NCBI GenBank assembly: GCA_964373615.1
Contig: CAYJVP010000004.1
Location: 1-23,086 of the forward strand
From: CAYJVP01 sp964373615
Lineage (GTDB): Bacteria > Patescibacteriota > Patescibacteriia > UBA9934 > GWF2-40-263
DNA length: 23,086 bases
Direction of reading: 5' to 3'
In this document: positions 6,402 to 16,415 of the stretch, one piece after another
How positions within the stretch are numbered: position 1 is the stretch's first letter
How the letters are laid out: each line of letters starts with the position of its first letter
Program-made: the position numbers and the translations under genes
Notes under the pieces: generated by a model
What the model was told of the DNA's origin: nothing
Seen by the model: the letters and a program-made list of their open reading frames with translations, nothing else
Databases searched by the model: none

Positions 6402-9400
6402 CTAATCGGCTGGACAATACTCAAGTTGAATATTGCTTATGTTGACCGTCCCTTCTCCCAAGAAAGAAATGCGTACCGGGATGGTCCACTCGGAGGTGTC
6501 ATCACAGTCAAACCCTGTGGGAAACGGAAGGATAACGTCGCTTCCATCATTCACCGACCCGCTGGTGATGGTCGTCTCCCCGGCAAAGTCTGTCGTAAAT
6601 TGGAAACTCACGCCTGTGATGACAGAAATGATCGTTTCATACATCGATGCAACCTCCTCGGCGGTCGAAGCCTGATAGGCGTACTCAACACCGTCTGTTG
6701 CCGCGCAATCATCTGGATTATCCCAATCGGTTCCACAATCATCGCTGGAAAGATGGGCGATCCAGCCCTGCCCGTCGGTGTCACTATCGGAGACGATCGC
6801 CGCGCTGAAGAACAATATGTCGTCATTTGTATCTATGAGTCCGGTTCGGATCTCCTTAACGCAATCGTCCTCATCGCACTCAACCCATCCATCCCCATGC
6901 GTAATGTTTCCATCAGACAGCAAAATCATGATTTGGATGTCAGCGCCAGAAGCATCCAACATCTCTATCCCCTTCTCCATGCCAAGGTACGTCGGCGTCC
7001 ACTGATAACACTGATCCTCGTCATAGCTATCAAGAGCCGCAACCAAATCCGTTTGATAGGTCGAGCTCGAAAGGTCGGCATCAAGGGTGTATCCATCATC
7101 GGTTGTTTCAACCTCCGTATCATCATCCGGGCCACTGTAACGCAGAAGGCCGATCGTCATCACTCCTCCCCGTTTGTCATACGTATCAAACAGTTCATCG
7201 ATGCCGTCCACCATAGACTCTCGGACATAATCGATACGCTGTGTTTCCGTTCCGTCACACCTATCGGTCCCGTCCACACACCAGGCCATGCTGTTGCTTG
7301 CATCCGTGACAAACACCACGGCAACATCTGGCGGAATAACGTCGGTCATATCAATGTCGGCCGTGACCTCGGTGCCAACCGTACAGGCTGGGAGATACAA
7401 AACGGCCGTGTCCGGACTGTCCCCTGAGGCATAACTGTACAGATCTGCTTCCGTTGCCTTCGCGGCGCCCGCAAGCTCGGTCTGAATGAGAATCGAGGAC
7501 GTATCGTAGCTGAATGGGCATGCGGATTCGCAATCAGCCGCGCACGCAAGCGCGACACAGCTCCCCTGTGTGGTGTCATAGGTACTGCTGGTTGTTCCAC
7601 AGCGCTCGGATTGCGTTGAACTTTCGGACACGCATGGCGCGCCGTTGAAATCATACGTCTCGGTGCTACTGACATACGCGGAACCGCCGTCGCACACACC
7701 GACCGTTTCACAGGTGTAGCCGGCGCCAAGCGAGGTACAGTCGCTGTCCGCGTCACACGCGGTCTCTGTGCTCAGAACACGACTGTCCGGATTGCTGTCT
7801 CCGTCAAAACAGTATTTTGGAACATCAGACGCGTCGCAGAATTCATCATCCTGTGCCTCCCCGTCGCCGCAGTACGCGCCAGACACCACGGTGTATCGAC
7901 AGGCGTTTGTGCAATAGGTGCACGTATCGTCGTACTCCGGACGACACGCAACCCCGTTGTCATCCCCGTCGTCGCATGTCTCCTTGCCGGAATAAACGTA
8001 CCCGTCTCCGCAGACGTTCAACGTGCATTTTTCCGTGCAATCATCCGTGCTGTCGTCATTCCCGTCGTCACACTCCTCATCGCCCTCGACCGTTCCATTC
8101 CCGCATACCTGGTCCCCGCCAAGACAGTCTGTCCACCCATTCCAGGTGCAGGACGGAGAGCTTCCAACATCATCGTCGCAGGTGCGGGAGCGTTCAAGCT
8201 GATATGTAAACGCAGAACAGGTACCGCCTCCTGTCACGCACGCAGACCGCGCAATGAACGTGCCACAGCCATACCCATCTCTCGTGCCGCCCTCACACAC
8301 GGTGGCGATATCGCATGCGTCGCCTCCATCGCCGCAGCTTGTCGCGTCGCAATCATCGTCCGTGTCGCACGGCTCGTAATTGTCGGCCGCACCGCACAGC
8401 AAACCAGAGGTAGATTCGTAACTCCCGTCGCACTCCTCGTTCCCATTTTCCTCCCCGTCCCCGCAGGTTGGGCCAGGGAATGAGCAGTCGAAGGCGCAGC
8501 TTGAACCATAGTCCGTGGAATATTGACCGTTTGGAGACGAGCAATTCGCGCTCGACCACGTGCCGGATGAAAGAGTAGAGCTATCATCCCCGCAATCGCA
8601 ATCTTCACCGCCCGCCAGTGATCCATCCCCGCAATAGAACGCATCGGACAGGGTGCAGGACTCCCCGCAATAGCCGTACGTTCCGTTCAGATCGCCGTCA
8701 TCGCAGTCCTCGCCTGTGTCCACGACGCCATTGCCACACTCGTAGGCCGCGCACTCTGCGCCAGCCGCAAGCGCTTCGGCTTCGGTTTGATAGGCATCCG
8801 TAGTGCTCGCCGCTGACGTTCCGCAATCGCTGTCGCACGTCACCGTAATCTTGCCGCTCGTCGTCGCGCACTCAATCGTGGTCGTGTCCCCAAGCTCGCA
8901 AAGCTCCGATCCGCCGATCGTTCCGTCACCACACAAGCCCGACGTTCCGATGGCTGTGCCATCGCAGATCTGTCCGTTGATGTAAAAACCAGTGGGCGTG
9001 TTACGCCGTGCATATTCGGCAAAAATCGTGGCGTTATCCGTTGAGCTCAAATCAATGTCGTACGCCCACGAGGCATCGTCATACTCAAGTTGGAAGTAGA
9101 AGAAGTAGTCTTCGATACCGACCGCGCGATACACGTAAGCATGAGAGCCTTCCTCACAGGTAAACTCGCCCTCGACCGAATCCCAGCAGTACGTTTCATC
9201 GGCCCCGGATGGGCAGTCGAAAAACTCGTTTACGGGATCCGTGGGCAACGCCTCGCCAAGCGCATTACCAAGCACGGCAGACCACGACGGCCAGGTGCTG
9301 GTCGTAAACGAACGCAGGAACGAACCCGACTCAAGCGTCGGCACGTCCGCCACACACGTTTCACTGCCCGGACAGTCGCTATCAACCTCACACGCCTCGT

Positions 9401-12400
9401 CCGTGGTAACCGAACAGTGCCCGTAAGTTTCTCCGTACGTTTCAAGCATATCCTGAACCTGCCGCGCGTCTGTCAATCGGCGCATGTCGCGAGTCACCTT
9501 AGCCTTCTCCGCGTCACAGGCGCCGCTTGCGAACGTTTCGGTCGACCCGTCGCTGTAGGTCACCTCGTCACAGTCTCCATCCCAGGTACAAGAAATCATG
9601 TCCCCGGTCGCGGGGTCTGTCACGTAGTCCGAACCATCTTTGCACACATTGTAATCCGTGATGATGTCCCTGTTGGCGTGAAAACTCCAGGTGTCGAGAA
9701 TCTGGCTGTAGATGTCCGTTGCCGCAGCGCCTGCGTCCTCGTTCACGGAAAACACGTACACGTTCGGATACAACTTCGTCGTGATCTGATTACCGGCCGC
9801 GATGTAATAGGTGTTGCCGTCCAGAACGCCTTCGTAACCGTCGAGGATGGTCGCGGTCGGCGAGCCTGTGAAGTCCTGCTCGGCGTACCACTCGTCTGCG
9901 GAAAGATAATCTTCATTTGAGAAGACGCGGGCGCCGAGCGCGTCACTTGTTCCATCAACAAGGAAGAGGAGTTCCGTCCTCAGTTCAGCGATCGGAGACA
10001 CCGGCGCCTCAACGACATCGAGGATCGGCAGCAGACTCACGCATGACCCGCCTCCGCAATCACTGTCCGTGGAGCAACTTGCCCCGTCGTTGCTACCACC
10101 CGTGCACATCGAGGCGTCCAAATCGCGACAGTAGTAAAAGGAGAACTGCGTGTAAGGAGAGGAGAGCCCAAAATCCGCTGCCGCGGCCCGCGTATCTGAA
10201 AAGGGGAACTCCTGGGTGTCCGGATTTGGCCATGGATTTTCGCACAAAAGTGCGATGAGATCCTCCTCGCCGGATACTTGATCGTTGGCCGTTGAGGTGG
10301 TTGAAACCGTATCCGAAGTGATGGTGGCGATCGCCACGGCCGTCTCATCCCCTTCAAGACCCGAGGCCGTTGCGGCGGCTTCGGATTCGTCTGTCGCATC
10401 TTCGGCCACGGTGATGATGTTTTGTGTCGCGTCAGAGTCGCTCTCCGTGGAAGACCACGCGAAACTCCAATCATAGATCCCGGCAAGTTCTTGGATTTCT
10501 TCCTGCTCGGCTCCGTCGAGCGTGTAGGTCGCCGCCGTCAAGGTATGAATTTCATCCGCCTCGGTAAAGGTGCCAGGGCTCGGATCTTCAAAGGAACTCG
10601 AAACCGTTTTCCCCTGATCCTCAACCTCGACAAGGTCGAGCGCACACACCTCGTCGCCGACCGTAAATTCAACGGTGTCACCGCTCAAGAGCCCGACACC
10701 AAACTCACTGGCAACGCCTGCCACCTCGCCGTCGGAGGGATTGGTCGAGTCGCCGACGATCACAAGGTCATACACGCCGTATGCCTCAAGCGCTTCGTCG
10801 TAAACAAGCCGGACGCGCGAACCGCTCGAGGTTGCCTCCTGCTCGAAGGACACGGGGATGCGACAACTCACGGTCGCGGCGTAGGCGCCTCGTCCAAACA
10901 CCCGGTGCACGCCGCGGACAACCCAGCGCCACGTCTTTTGAAAGAGGGTAGCGTCGGAGTCATCATAACTCACCTCAACCTCGTAGGTGGAGGGACACAG
11001 CGTAAGATAATTCGAGTCGTCAATGGCCGTCTCGCCACCCGCGCCGTCGCCGACCGCCACAAGCTCGAGATACAAGGTGGGTTCGGTCACATCAACCGGC
11101 TCCCCCGTGATTTCGTCTGCGACGGTGGTCGCCTGCTCAAAGGAAGCTTCATCCATGGCTTGATCAAACTCAACCCACACGGCCGTGTTTTGACAAACGT
11201 CTGTCTCGTCTTGGTTTGGCGTGTAATCGAGAATCGAGGGCCGTTCGTAACAACAGTTCGCATTCCCGCAGCCGTAGGTTACGGTGTCCCCACAGGTAAA
11301 ATCCGAAGTGCAGGAACACGCAATCGTCAGAGTCCCGACTCCGGTGATCCCACTCTCCTGATCGGTCGCGGTGATGATGGACGTTGCCTCGTTCACCTGA
11401 TTTGCGGTGTAGTTTGCCAACACTTCTTCTGGGGCGTCGGTTGTGATTTCCGCAATGCCAAATGTTGCGACAGCTGTTCCCGCGGTCGTCGCTTCGCACT
11501 GTTCGCCGACTCCCAAACTGCCGCCATCAGAACAGACGGACCAGGCCGTGCCAGAATAGGTGTAATCCGAGCCTTCCGACAAACAATCTGACGAACATCC
11601 GTCGCCGTCATCCGTGTTGCCGTCATCGCAGTCCTCACCGGTCCCAACGGTACTGTCCCCGCAGGTCGAACCGCCCGCGCTCGAGCCCTCGTTTTGGCAG
11701 ATCGACGAACATCCGTCGCCGTCATCCGTGTTGCCGTCATCGCAGTCCTCGCCGTATCCCTCGCCCCCATCTCCGCAGACGGCATACACGTCATCCTCGT
11801 CAATGGAACCCATGTTCAAACAATCCGAAGAGCAGTTGTAGGCGTCATTGGCGCTCCCCCAGTCGCAGTCTTCTCCGCCGATGGCGTCGCTTTGTGCGAC
11901 CGAGCCGTCACCACAATCCGTACCGATTTCTGAAGCGCCTTCATTCAAACAGGTCGAGGAACACCCGTCATCGTCTTCGTTCGCCCCATCGTCGCATTCC
12001 TCGCGGTCTTCTCGCGTCCCGTTTCCGCAGCACAAACTGTCCGACGGGTCCGCACAGGCCGTCACCCCTTCGGTCAAACACTCAGAGGAGCATCCGTCGC
12101 CATCGGTCGTATTGCCATCGTCGCAATCCTCACCAGGTTGCACGCACTGTCCGAGATCGTTGCACACCGCATCCGCGCCATAACTTGAGCAGTTGCTATC
12201 TGAACTGCACGAGGTCGCGTTATCGCCACACACGGCGATCGGCGCGGTCGAACCAACGTTCACGCATGAGCTCGAACAGTAGTTCGGCAAATCATCGCTC
12301 ACAAGAATGTCGCCGCCACCGTCCGGAAGTAAGGCTGCCACGTCCGCGCTTGCGACGCGGTCCACGTCGTCCTCCGCCGTCCATGCCTCCCACGTGAAGT

Positions 12401-15400
12401 CGCCGGCGTCCAGACGCTGACCCGAGGCCGAGCACTCATCCGGCGCGCTGTAAGGAACCGCGGAAAACTGCTGGCGATCGCCCACGATCTCAAGCGTGGC
12501 CGCTGCCGGGTCGAGTTCAATGCGATCAATCACGCACTCCTCCTCTTTGGTCGTGAAGGTCCAAGACAGATACCCGTTCCAGGCCATGCTCCCGCCGCCC
12601 CATTCCGAAAAGGGCGTGCCGCTTGTGGACTCAAGCTCTTGCGAGACGACCACGCGGTAGGCGGTGTCTGCTTGCAAACTCTCGGACACGTCAATCGTCA
12701 GGATATACGTGTCCGAATTCCAGGAAACCGCGACGTCCGTATCCGCATCGTCGACACCGGTGAGTTCGTCTTCCGCGCACGCGGGATCTTCGCACTCGAA
12801 GAGACGAACCATACGATCCCCATTGGAATCGTAGGAAGAAAAATCGTCGGTCATGTCAACGTTCGTTTCAAACCCAATCTCCGCGTTCCGACACGCCACG
12901 TCGCAATTTGGCCAGTAGTCAACGATCTCCGGGTCGGTAAAATTGATCGTGAGCTCGCCGGTGTCGCTTACGGAATAGTCGGTCAGCTCCGAGGTGATGA
13001 TGACCGGTCCTGCGGTTGTGTCCGCATACGGATAGGCATAGGCCGCGCAGTCATAGCTGTCCGGCTGGAAGAGACCGGCCAAGGACGTATCCGAAGAGCT
13101 GAAATCCCACAGGTACCCTTCGCAGGCAAGCACCACACATTGGTATTCGTCCGCGATCGGAAGCGACACATACGGAACGTCCGTGTCCGCGTCTGAAGCG
13201 TTGTACGGCTCGGTCGCCGTATATTCGGCTGGAGAAAGATAGACATCCCCGACCGTGCAGTGCTCATCCGTGGCCGCGGTCACGAATTCCCAGCTAACGT
13301 CGTCGGCCATGCCGGCCCCGTCCGCGCTCTGGACTCCGTCATCTCCACCCAAAACCGTCACGCGATAACGGGTATTCGGCGCCATGTCACCGTCCGGATC
13401 CCACGAAAACATGGTCAGGGTGACGTCGCCGTCCTCCGGACCGCCCACGGGATCCATGGTCACGGACGTGGTTGAAGAGCAGGTATCGTCCGAGCAGCTT
13501 TCGACCGCGATCGTCGAAGAGGTAAAGGTCGTCGTGTCCATGGAGGTTGAGAAGGAAGCGGTAATGGTCGCGTTCACGCACACCTCGCTGCCGCCGTCCC
13601 AAAACACCCATGGAGAGGGCGAGATATAATCATCACTGCACTCGACAATCACCTCGGGCGCGTCCGGCAAATCACCCGTTGAAAAATAATACGCATAGTG
13701 CACAGGGACCTGGTCTTCTTCGCACGATCCGTCCGCCTGGCAGGACCCGTTTTCACAACACTCATCGCCCGCTTCACAGGAGAAATCAACCCCGCAATAG
13801 CCAACCTCGAAATTTACGGAGTTTGAATCGTATCCACCATCGTCCGTGACAAAGACCGGGCCGTTCTCTGCGTCATCAGGAACCTGAAGGGGTTCAGAGG
13901 TGGTGCCCGTGATTTCCGTATCGCCCCAATTCCCAGGCGTAACCGACAGACGATCGTAAAACGTAACGCTTCCCTGATCCGTGCCAAACGCCTCGCCAAC
14001 CACGGTGACGTCCGTGCCGGGCGGACCATTGTCCGGCTCAAGCGAGCAGATGCTTGGCCCGGCAAGCCCATCGATCACGTCGAAATCAACCACGTCAGAC
14101 GAAACGCCATCGTCTCCGCGCACCACCCACAGGTCGTGTGCACTGCTTTGCATATCATAGGGATCTCCGCCCGCATCCTCGGAAAGCGAGTAGGTTTCCG
14201 GAACCTTCACGACGATCATCTCGTCAGCCCAAAAATCCGTGTCGCAATAGTCAGGAAAGTCCGTGTCCGCGAGGCCGCTGTAGTCGAACGTCTGGTTGCG
14301 GAACCGCACGGTTCCGTCTGATGAGCCAAAGTTCGTTCCGTAGATGGTGACGTACTGACCGATCGGGCCCGCATTTTCATCCTCATCGCAGGTGGCGCCC
14401 GTCGTCGCACAGTCGCCGGCATCGCCGCAAATAGACCCATCATCGCTGCAGCGCTTGACGCCCGTATCGACACTCGTAATGATTGGCGGATCATCGCTGT
14501 CTGACGTGGTCGAGACGGTAAATTCAAGCACGTTTGAGCCTTCTCGCGCATCTCCATCGCCCACGAACAGCTGTGTATCGTACGTCCCGCTGTCCATGAG
14601 GGGGAGCACGGCCGAAAATGCATCTGCCGTTGTTTCCCATGACGGATAGCTGGTGGGTTCGTACACGTCAAAATAGAAGGTTGAGCTCCCCGGCGAGCTG
14701 CCGAAATTGTTCCCGCGCACCGTGATGGCGTCCCCACCCTCACCCTCGGACGGATCGAGCTGACAGAGTCCCGGGCGCACCGTGTCGTTCACGTCAAAAT
14801 CGCTGATGACCGGACCGTTCTCGTCGTCCGTGCGATCGGCGAGACTATCAGACGTGACGACCTCAATCGGCCCGTCGACCGTGGCGTCGTCAACCTGAAT
14901 CACGATCTGATCGTCGCCCCACGTGTCGTCGCAGGCGGCGTATCCGGTGACCGTCACGTCGTCTGCGTCGTCATCCGGATCGCCCAGGAATATCACCCTT
15001 CCAGCCGTCGAACCAAATCCGTTCCCTAAAATAGTGATCAGGTTATCAACGGCCCCGTCGGTTGGCGAAACCTCCTCGATCTCCACGCTGGCAACACAGG
15101 TGCCGGTTGTTTCGTCGCACTCCCCAGAGGCACACTCTAAATCGTCCGTGCACGCCGCGCCATTGCACTCGCCGCAATAATACTCGGAATCAGAATCGCC
15201 GCCGCAGTCAACGTCGTCCTCAAAGTAGGGGTCCCCGTCGTCTAACTCTTCGTTGTTGCACGTCCACCAGCGCAGCACGACGTCGTTTGTTTCAGACACA
15301 TCACTGTTTCCAGCACAGTCATATCCCTCTGCGCTGACTCCGTACACCTCATTCGTTACGTAACCGGTCGTATCCCACTCTCCATAAAAATAATTCTCAA

Positions 15401-16412
15401 GCGCCAAATCACCCTCCAGGCTTTCGTCCAGTCCCGCGCTGTCGATCAGGTCTCCATCAAGATAAAAATCCACGGACGAAACCCCGCTATCGTCCTCCCC
15501 ATAGGCCTGGATGTCGACCACGGCTGGATCATTGTAAGCAGGGTCTCCATCGTCTGGATCCTCAATGGCGACCGTTGGCTCTGCAATGTCAAATCCTTCG
15601 CCGGTCGTGAAGGAGAAACTGCACGGATACGTGTCCGAACACTGGAGCGTGCGGCCCGAGGCGCTTTCGACGATCGAGGAATCCACGTCCGCGTTGTACG
15701 TTGTGTTGGCGTCAAAACAGGCGACAGCGCTACCGTCATCGGCCGTGCAGGTCGCGGTTGGCGTAAACGTCACGCGCTTGCCCGAAACCGCAAACGTGCC
15801 AACCACCGCCTCTCCCCCCGCGGTTTCAATCGTGATTCCGGTTTGTTCGGTCACGGTCGTAGAAGAAACATTCTGACTGAAGCTGAACTGAAGCTGGAAG
15901 TTACGCAACGCGTACGCGCACTCGGTGTTGGCAGACTGAAGCACAAAGGTCGTAGCCGGATCGAGAATGTCATCATAATCGCCACCTCCTCCTCCGCCAC
16001 CCTCAATCGTTCCACCAATAGCCTCGGTCAATTTTGAAATAATAAAGGATGCGATCGCAAACGAAGAAAGAACGATCGCGAGTCCAATAAATGCGTTCAC
16101 GAGAACCTTCCTCGCCTTGTCGACCTTCGCGACCTCGCCTTTTGAGGACATCCAGAGGAACCCGCCATAGAGCACGAACCCAACGGCCACCACCCCGAGG
16201 AATCCAATGATCACGCGAATGACCCGCGAGATCACGAGCACGATATTTCCTGTTCCAAGACCCGCGGATTCCGCAAAACTGGTGGGTTCCGTCCCCCCGA
16301 ATGTCTCTTCGGCGGTAATCGTTTGCGCAAGCGCGAAAGGAGCCTCAACGCCGCCGGTCAGGACGACCGCCGCGATCAAGAGAGGAAGGATGATGAAAAA
16401 TTTTCGGCGCAC
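6402..16412 (-). CDS. Giant pilin-anchored surface protein with Ig-like, IPT/TIG, Cys-rich and VWA domains
   Basis: The product is 3336 aa, probably an adhesin. A signal peptide (1-30, ending ALAQ) and a VirB2/TrbC-like module with two helices (56-88, 104-128) and a basic cytoplasmic loop leave the rest outside. After a Gly7 linker (138-144) come an Ig-like Big_5-type domain (about 153-273), another Ig-like domain (285-390), four IPT/TIG domains (about 442-868) and further Ig-like domains (925-1042, 1161-1289, from 1725). Cysteine-rich repeats of the CxDG..GEDCDDGN..DGCSxxC type, as in the Myxococcus repeat family, form clusters at about 1420-1615 and 2490-2870. A VWA domain (about 3027-3272) has a complete metal site: DASNS, the Thr of WTPTYLG, and LLSDG. 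There is no LPXTG or C-terminal helix, so the N-terminal helices are the anchor. The start is GTG, 3 nt after the upstream stop. The protein is rich in Asp, Ser, Thr and Cys. The adhesin role is inferred. Confidence 0.95.
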   Translation of the reverse strand: MRRKFFIILPLLIAAVVLTGGVEAPFALAQTITAEETFGGTEPTSFAESAGLGTGNIVLVISRVIRVIIGFLGVVAVGFVLYGGFLWMSSKGEVAKVDKARKVLVNAFIGLAIVLSSFAIASFIISKLTEAIGGTIEGGGGGGGDYDDILDPATTFVLQSANTECAYALRNFQLQFSFSQNVSSTTVTEQTGITIETAGGEAVVGTFAVSGKRVTFTPTATCTADDGSAVACFDANTTYNADVDSSIVESASGRTLQCSDTYPCSFSFTTGEGFDIAEPTVAIEDPDDGDPAYNDPAVVDIQAYGEDDSGVSSVDFYLDGDLIDSAGLDESLEGDLALENYFYGEWDTTGYVTNEVYGVSAEGYDCAGNSDVSETNDVVLRWWTCNNEELDDGDPYFEDDVDCGGDSDSEYYCGECNGAACTDDLECASGECDETTGTCVASVEIEEVSPTDGAVDNLITILGNGFGSTAGRVIFLGDPDDDADDVTVTGYAACDDTWGDDQIVIQVDDATVDGPIEVVTSDSLADRTDDENGPVISDFDVNDTVRPGLCQLDPSEGEGGDAITVRGNNFGSSPGSSTFYFDVYEPTSYPSWETTADAFSAVLPLMDSGTYDTQLFVGDGDAREGSNVLEFTVSTTSDSDDPPIITSVDTGVKRCSDDGSICGDAGDCATTGATCDEDENAGPIGQYVTIYGTNFGSSDGTVRFRNQTFDYSGLADTDFPDYCDTDFWADEMIVVKVPETYSLSEDAGGDPYDMQSSAHDLWVVRGDDGVSSDVVDFDVIDGLAGPSICSLEPDNGPPGTDVTVVGEAFGTDQGSVTFYDRLSVTPGNWGDTEITGTTSEPLQVPDDAENGPVFVTDDGGYDSNSVNFEVGYCGVDFSCEAGDECCENGSCQADGSCEEDQVPVHYAYYFSTGDLPDAPEVIVECSDDYISPSPWVFWDGGSEVCVNATITASFSTSMDTTTFTSSTIAVESCSDDTCSSTTSVTMDPVGGPEDGDVTLTMFSWDPDGDMAPNTRYRVTVLGGDDGVQSADGAGMADDVSWEFVTAATDEHCTVGDVYLSPAEYTATEPYNASDADTDVPYVSLPIADEYQCVVLACEGYLWDFSSSDTSLAGLFQPDSYDCAAYAYPYADTTAGPVIITSELTDYSVSDTGELTINFTDPEIVDYWPNCDVACRNAEIGFETNVDMTDDFSSYDSNGDRMVRLFECEDPACAEDELTGVDDADTDVAVSWNSDTYILTIDVSESLQADTAYRVVVSQELESTSGTPFSEWGGGSMAWNGYLSWTFTTKEEECVIDRIELDPAAATLEIVGDRQQFSAVPYSAPDECSASGQRLDAGDFTWEAWTAEDDVDRVASADVAALLPDGGGDILVSDDLPNYCSSSCVNVGSTAPIAVCGDNATSCSSDSNCSSYGADAVCNDLGQCVQPGEDCDDGNTTDGDGCSSECLTEGVTACADPSDSLCCGNGTREDREECDDGANEDDDGCSSTCLNEGASEIGTDCGDGSVAQSDAIGGEDCDWGSANDAYNCSSDCLNMGSIDEDDVYAVCGDGGEGYGEDCDDGNTDDGDGCSSICQNEGSSAGGSTCGDSTVGTGEDCDDGNTDDGDGCSSDCLSEGSDYTYSGTAWSVCSDGGSLGVGEQCEATTAGTAVATFGIAEITTDAPEEVLANYTANQVNEATSIITATDQESGITGVGTLTIACSCTSDFTCGDTVTYGCGNANCCYERPSILDYTPNQDETDVCQNTAVWVEFDQAMDEASFEQATTVADEITGEPVDVTEPTLYLELVAVGDGAGGETAIDDSNYLTLCPSTYEVEVSYDDSDATLFQKTWRWVVRGVHRVFGRGAYAATVSCRIPVSFEQEATSSGSRVRLVYDEALEAYGVYDLVIVGDSTNPSDGEVAGVASEFGVGLLSGDTVEFTVGDEVCALDLVEVEDQGKTVSSSFEDPSPGTFTEADEIHTLTAATYTLDGAEQEEIQELAGIYDWSFAWSSTESDSDATQNIITVAEDATDESEAAATASGLEGDETAVAIATITSDTVSTTSTANDQVSGEEDLIALLCENPWPNPDTQEFPFSDTRAAAADFGLSSPYTQFSFYYCRDLDASMCTGGSNDGASCSTDSDCGGGSCVSLLPILDVVEAPVSPIAELRTELLFLVDGTSDALGARVFSNEDYLSADEWYAEQDFTGSPTATILDGYEGVLDGNTYYIAAGNQITTKLYPNVYVFSVNEDAGAAATDIYSQILDTWSFHANRDIITDYNVCKDGSDYVTDPATGDMISCTWDGDCDEVTYSDGSTETFASGACDAEKAKVTRDMRRLTDARQVQDMLETYGETYGHCSVTTDEACEVDSDCPGSETCVADVPTLESGSFLRSFTTSTWPSWSAVLGNALGEALPTDPVNEFFDCPSGADETYCWDSVEGEFTCEEGSHAYVYRAVGIEDYFFYFQLEYDDASWAYDIDLSSTDNATIFAEYARRNTPTGFYINGQICDGTAIGTSGLCGDGTIGGSELCELGDTTTIECATTSGKITVTCDSDCGTSAASTTDAYQTEAEALAAGAECAAYECGNGVVDTGEDCDDGDLNGTYGYCGESCTLSDAFYCGDGSLAGGEDCDCGDDSSTLSSGTWSSANCSSPNGQYSTDYGSSCAFDCSFPGPTCGDGEENGNEECDGSYESTSGLLCGAADNYEPCDTDDDCDATSCGDGGDACDIATVCEGGTRDGYGCGTFIARSACVTGGGTCSAFTYQLERSRTCDDDVGSSPSCTWNGWTDCLGGDQVCGNGTVEGDEECDDGNDDSTDDCTEKCTLNVCGDGYVYSGKETCDDGDDNGVACRPEYDDTCTYCTNACRYTVVSGAYCGDGEAQDDEFCDASDVPKYCFDGDSNPDSRVLSTETACDADSDCTSLGAGYTCETVGVCDGGSAYVSSTETYDFNGAPCVSESSTQSERCGTTSSTYDTTQGSCVALACAADCESACPFSYDTSSILIQTELAGAAKATEADLYSYASGDSPDTAVLYLPACTVGTEVTADIDMTDVIPPDVAVVFVTDASNSMAWCVDGTDRCDGTETQRIDYVRESMVDGIDELFDTYDKRGGVMTIGLLRYSGPDDDTEVETTDDGYTLDADLSSSTYQTDLVAALDSYDEDQCYQWTPTYLGMEKGIEMLDASGADIQIMILLSDGNITHGDGWVECDEDDCVKEIRTGLIDTNDDILFFSAAIVSDSDTDGQGWIAHLSSDDCGTDWDNPDDCAATDGVEYAYQASTAEEVASMYETIISVITGVSFQFTTDFAGETTITSGSVNDGSDVILPFPTGFDCDDTSEWTIPVRISFLGEGTVNISNIQLEYCPAD
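11573..12150 (-). repeat. Tandem cysteine-rich repeat array (coding) with an exact 47-bp duplication
   Basis: Five consecutive copies of a roughly 35-40-codon unit lie here, each with GEDCDDGN or a variant followed by DGCSSxC. The last two copies share 47 identical bases (11590-11636 and 11704-11750, offset 114 bp). This shows a recent unit duplication or gene conversion; older copies have drifted. Confidence 0.85.
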
Positions 16413-16415
16413 ACG

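Noticed and set aside
6397..6417. A TTG start for the 292-aa protein at 6417
   Set aside because: It would overlap the giant gene's stop; the ATG at 6396 leaves a 5-nt gap like that of the neighbouring genes.
10422..11591. A 389-codon plus-strand open frame, and others such as 6363-7427 and 391-1110
   Set aside because: They lie wholly antisense to well-supported genes and show no recognisable domains. Long antisense frames are expected opposite Asp/Val/Ser/Thr-rich, GC-rich coding DNA.
11573..12150. A CRISPR-like repeat array
   Set aside because: The repeats are in-frame codons of a cysteine-rich protein unit, with conserved protein spacing rather than unique spacers.
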